A stretch of 64,000 nucleotides of DNA from an uncultured Gammaproteobacteria bacterium (GTDB lineage Bacteria; Pseudomonadota; Gammaproteobacteria; Pseudomonadales; Pseudohongiellaceae): the NCBI GenBank assembly GCA_903853385.1, contig CAINTJ010000102.1, forward strand, positions 1-64,000, read 5' to 3'. The position numbers were made by a program, and so were the translations under genes. Positions 63,729 through 64,000 of this stretch are shown here, piece by piece; position 1 is the first letter of the stretch, and every line of letters begins with the position of its first letter. Under the pieces are notes generated by a model that saw nothing but the letters and a program-made list of their open reading frames with translations, made no database searches and was not told where the DNA came from.

Positions 63729-64000
63729 GGGAAACTCCTGAACTCAATGATTTATATGATTAATGCGACTTTTTATAGATACTTAACAGGTATTAAACGG
63801 GTACTGAATCCATAGCTGGAAGCTTGCTTTCCAACCCGCCTGAGGCGGCTCGAAAAAAGGCGTGCACTATGCTTTTGCCAAGGCTAAAAGTCAAGCCTGG
63901 CTTGGTGTTGTGGCGGCTGGCAAGCAGGGGTAACTGCCGGTAACATGCGGAAAATTTTCGGTTTCCCCCCTAAGTAATGTCTTCTTGCCCTTTTCTAGCT
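63729..64000. other. 272-base region upstream of rpsT at the window end
   Basis: It holds the rpsT promoter side (AT-rich 63740-63790), a short hairpin CCGCC-TGA-GGCGG near 63828-63840, a GAAAATTTTC palindrome (63950-63959), and a possible gene start near 63977. No complete gene is seen. Confidence 0.45.
63977..64000 (+). CDS. possible start of a gene cut by the window end
   Basis: ATG at 63977 opens an eight-codon frame MSSCPFLA to the window edge. In many gammaproteobacteria murJ or ribF is divergent from rpsT, so this could be murJ. The visible residues are too few to tell. Confidence 0.25.

Overview
The window is a stretch of gammaproteobacterial chromosome. The gene orders ychF-pth-rplY-prs-tRNA-Gln-ispE-lolB, hemA-prfA-prmC-moeB, gatCAB facing mreBCD, and ispB facing rplU-rpmA-obgE-proB are typical of Pseudomonadales/Cellvibrionales-type gammaproteobacteria, and a PA4642-family protein fits that. 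Several outer-membrane TonB-dependent receptors, a pyrophosphate-dependent phosphofructokinase and a cytosolic GH84 enzyme suggest an aquatic or soil heterotroph. The placement is inferred from gene order and content, not from a phylogeny. There is no prophage, CRISPR array, complete insertion sequence or rRNA operon.

Layout. Bases 1-14.5 kb are accessory: a 5'-truncated PhoQ-like kinase convergent with a TonB receptor/NRAMP-like transporter operon, a small Gly/Tyr-rich exported protein, an esterase, a GNAT acetyltransferase relic, a GAF-GGDEF protein with a degenerate active site, a second TonB receptor with a DUF2946-like metal-ligand-rich membrane protein, YggU, and a very large third TonB receptor behind a 486-base leader carrying operator-like palindromes. 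Bases 14.6-31 kb hold metabolic and stress genes: GH84 hydrolase, rhodanese, aminotransferase, pgi, tRNA-Thr, an unrecognised two-gene envelope operon, thioesterase, a one-cysteine peroxiredoxin, esterase, HNH nuclease, pdxH, AEC transporter, PPi-PFK, mpl and a LON-substrate-domain protein, ending with an OxyR-like LysR regulator (31.0-32.0 kb). Bases 32-51.9 kb are mostly housekeeping (translation, isoprenoid and haem precursors, lipoprotein sorting, GatCAB, MreBCD). Bases 51.9-55.6 kb carry two PepSY membrane proteins and a periplasmic PQQ-type sugar dehydrogenase. Bases 55.6-60 kb are ispB, rplU, rpmA, obgE and proB. Bases 60.1-63.4 kb contain a coupled operon in which two related secreted proteins of unknown function flank a metallo-beta-lactamase-fold enzyme, next to a convergent DUF6152 gene. 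rpsT closes the window.

Working together. The first TonB receptor and the NRAMP-like transporter could carry one ion across both membranes; the neighbouring PhoQ-like kinase and the unusual NRAMP motifs make magnesium a reasonable guess. GatCAB charges Gln/Asn-tRNAs beside the cell-shape genes. HemA, PrfA and PrmC link haem synthesis to release-factor methylation. The 60-63 kb operon looks like an exported enzymatic module with no described role.

Most notable observations: a 15-bp inverted-repeat REP-like element inserted in frame in the GH84 gene; the secreted MBL operon with paired paralogues; an OxyR-like regulator whose peroxidatic cysteine is histidine; mreC apparently starting at ATA; rpsT starting at TTG; and several perfect palindromes in promoter regions.
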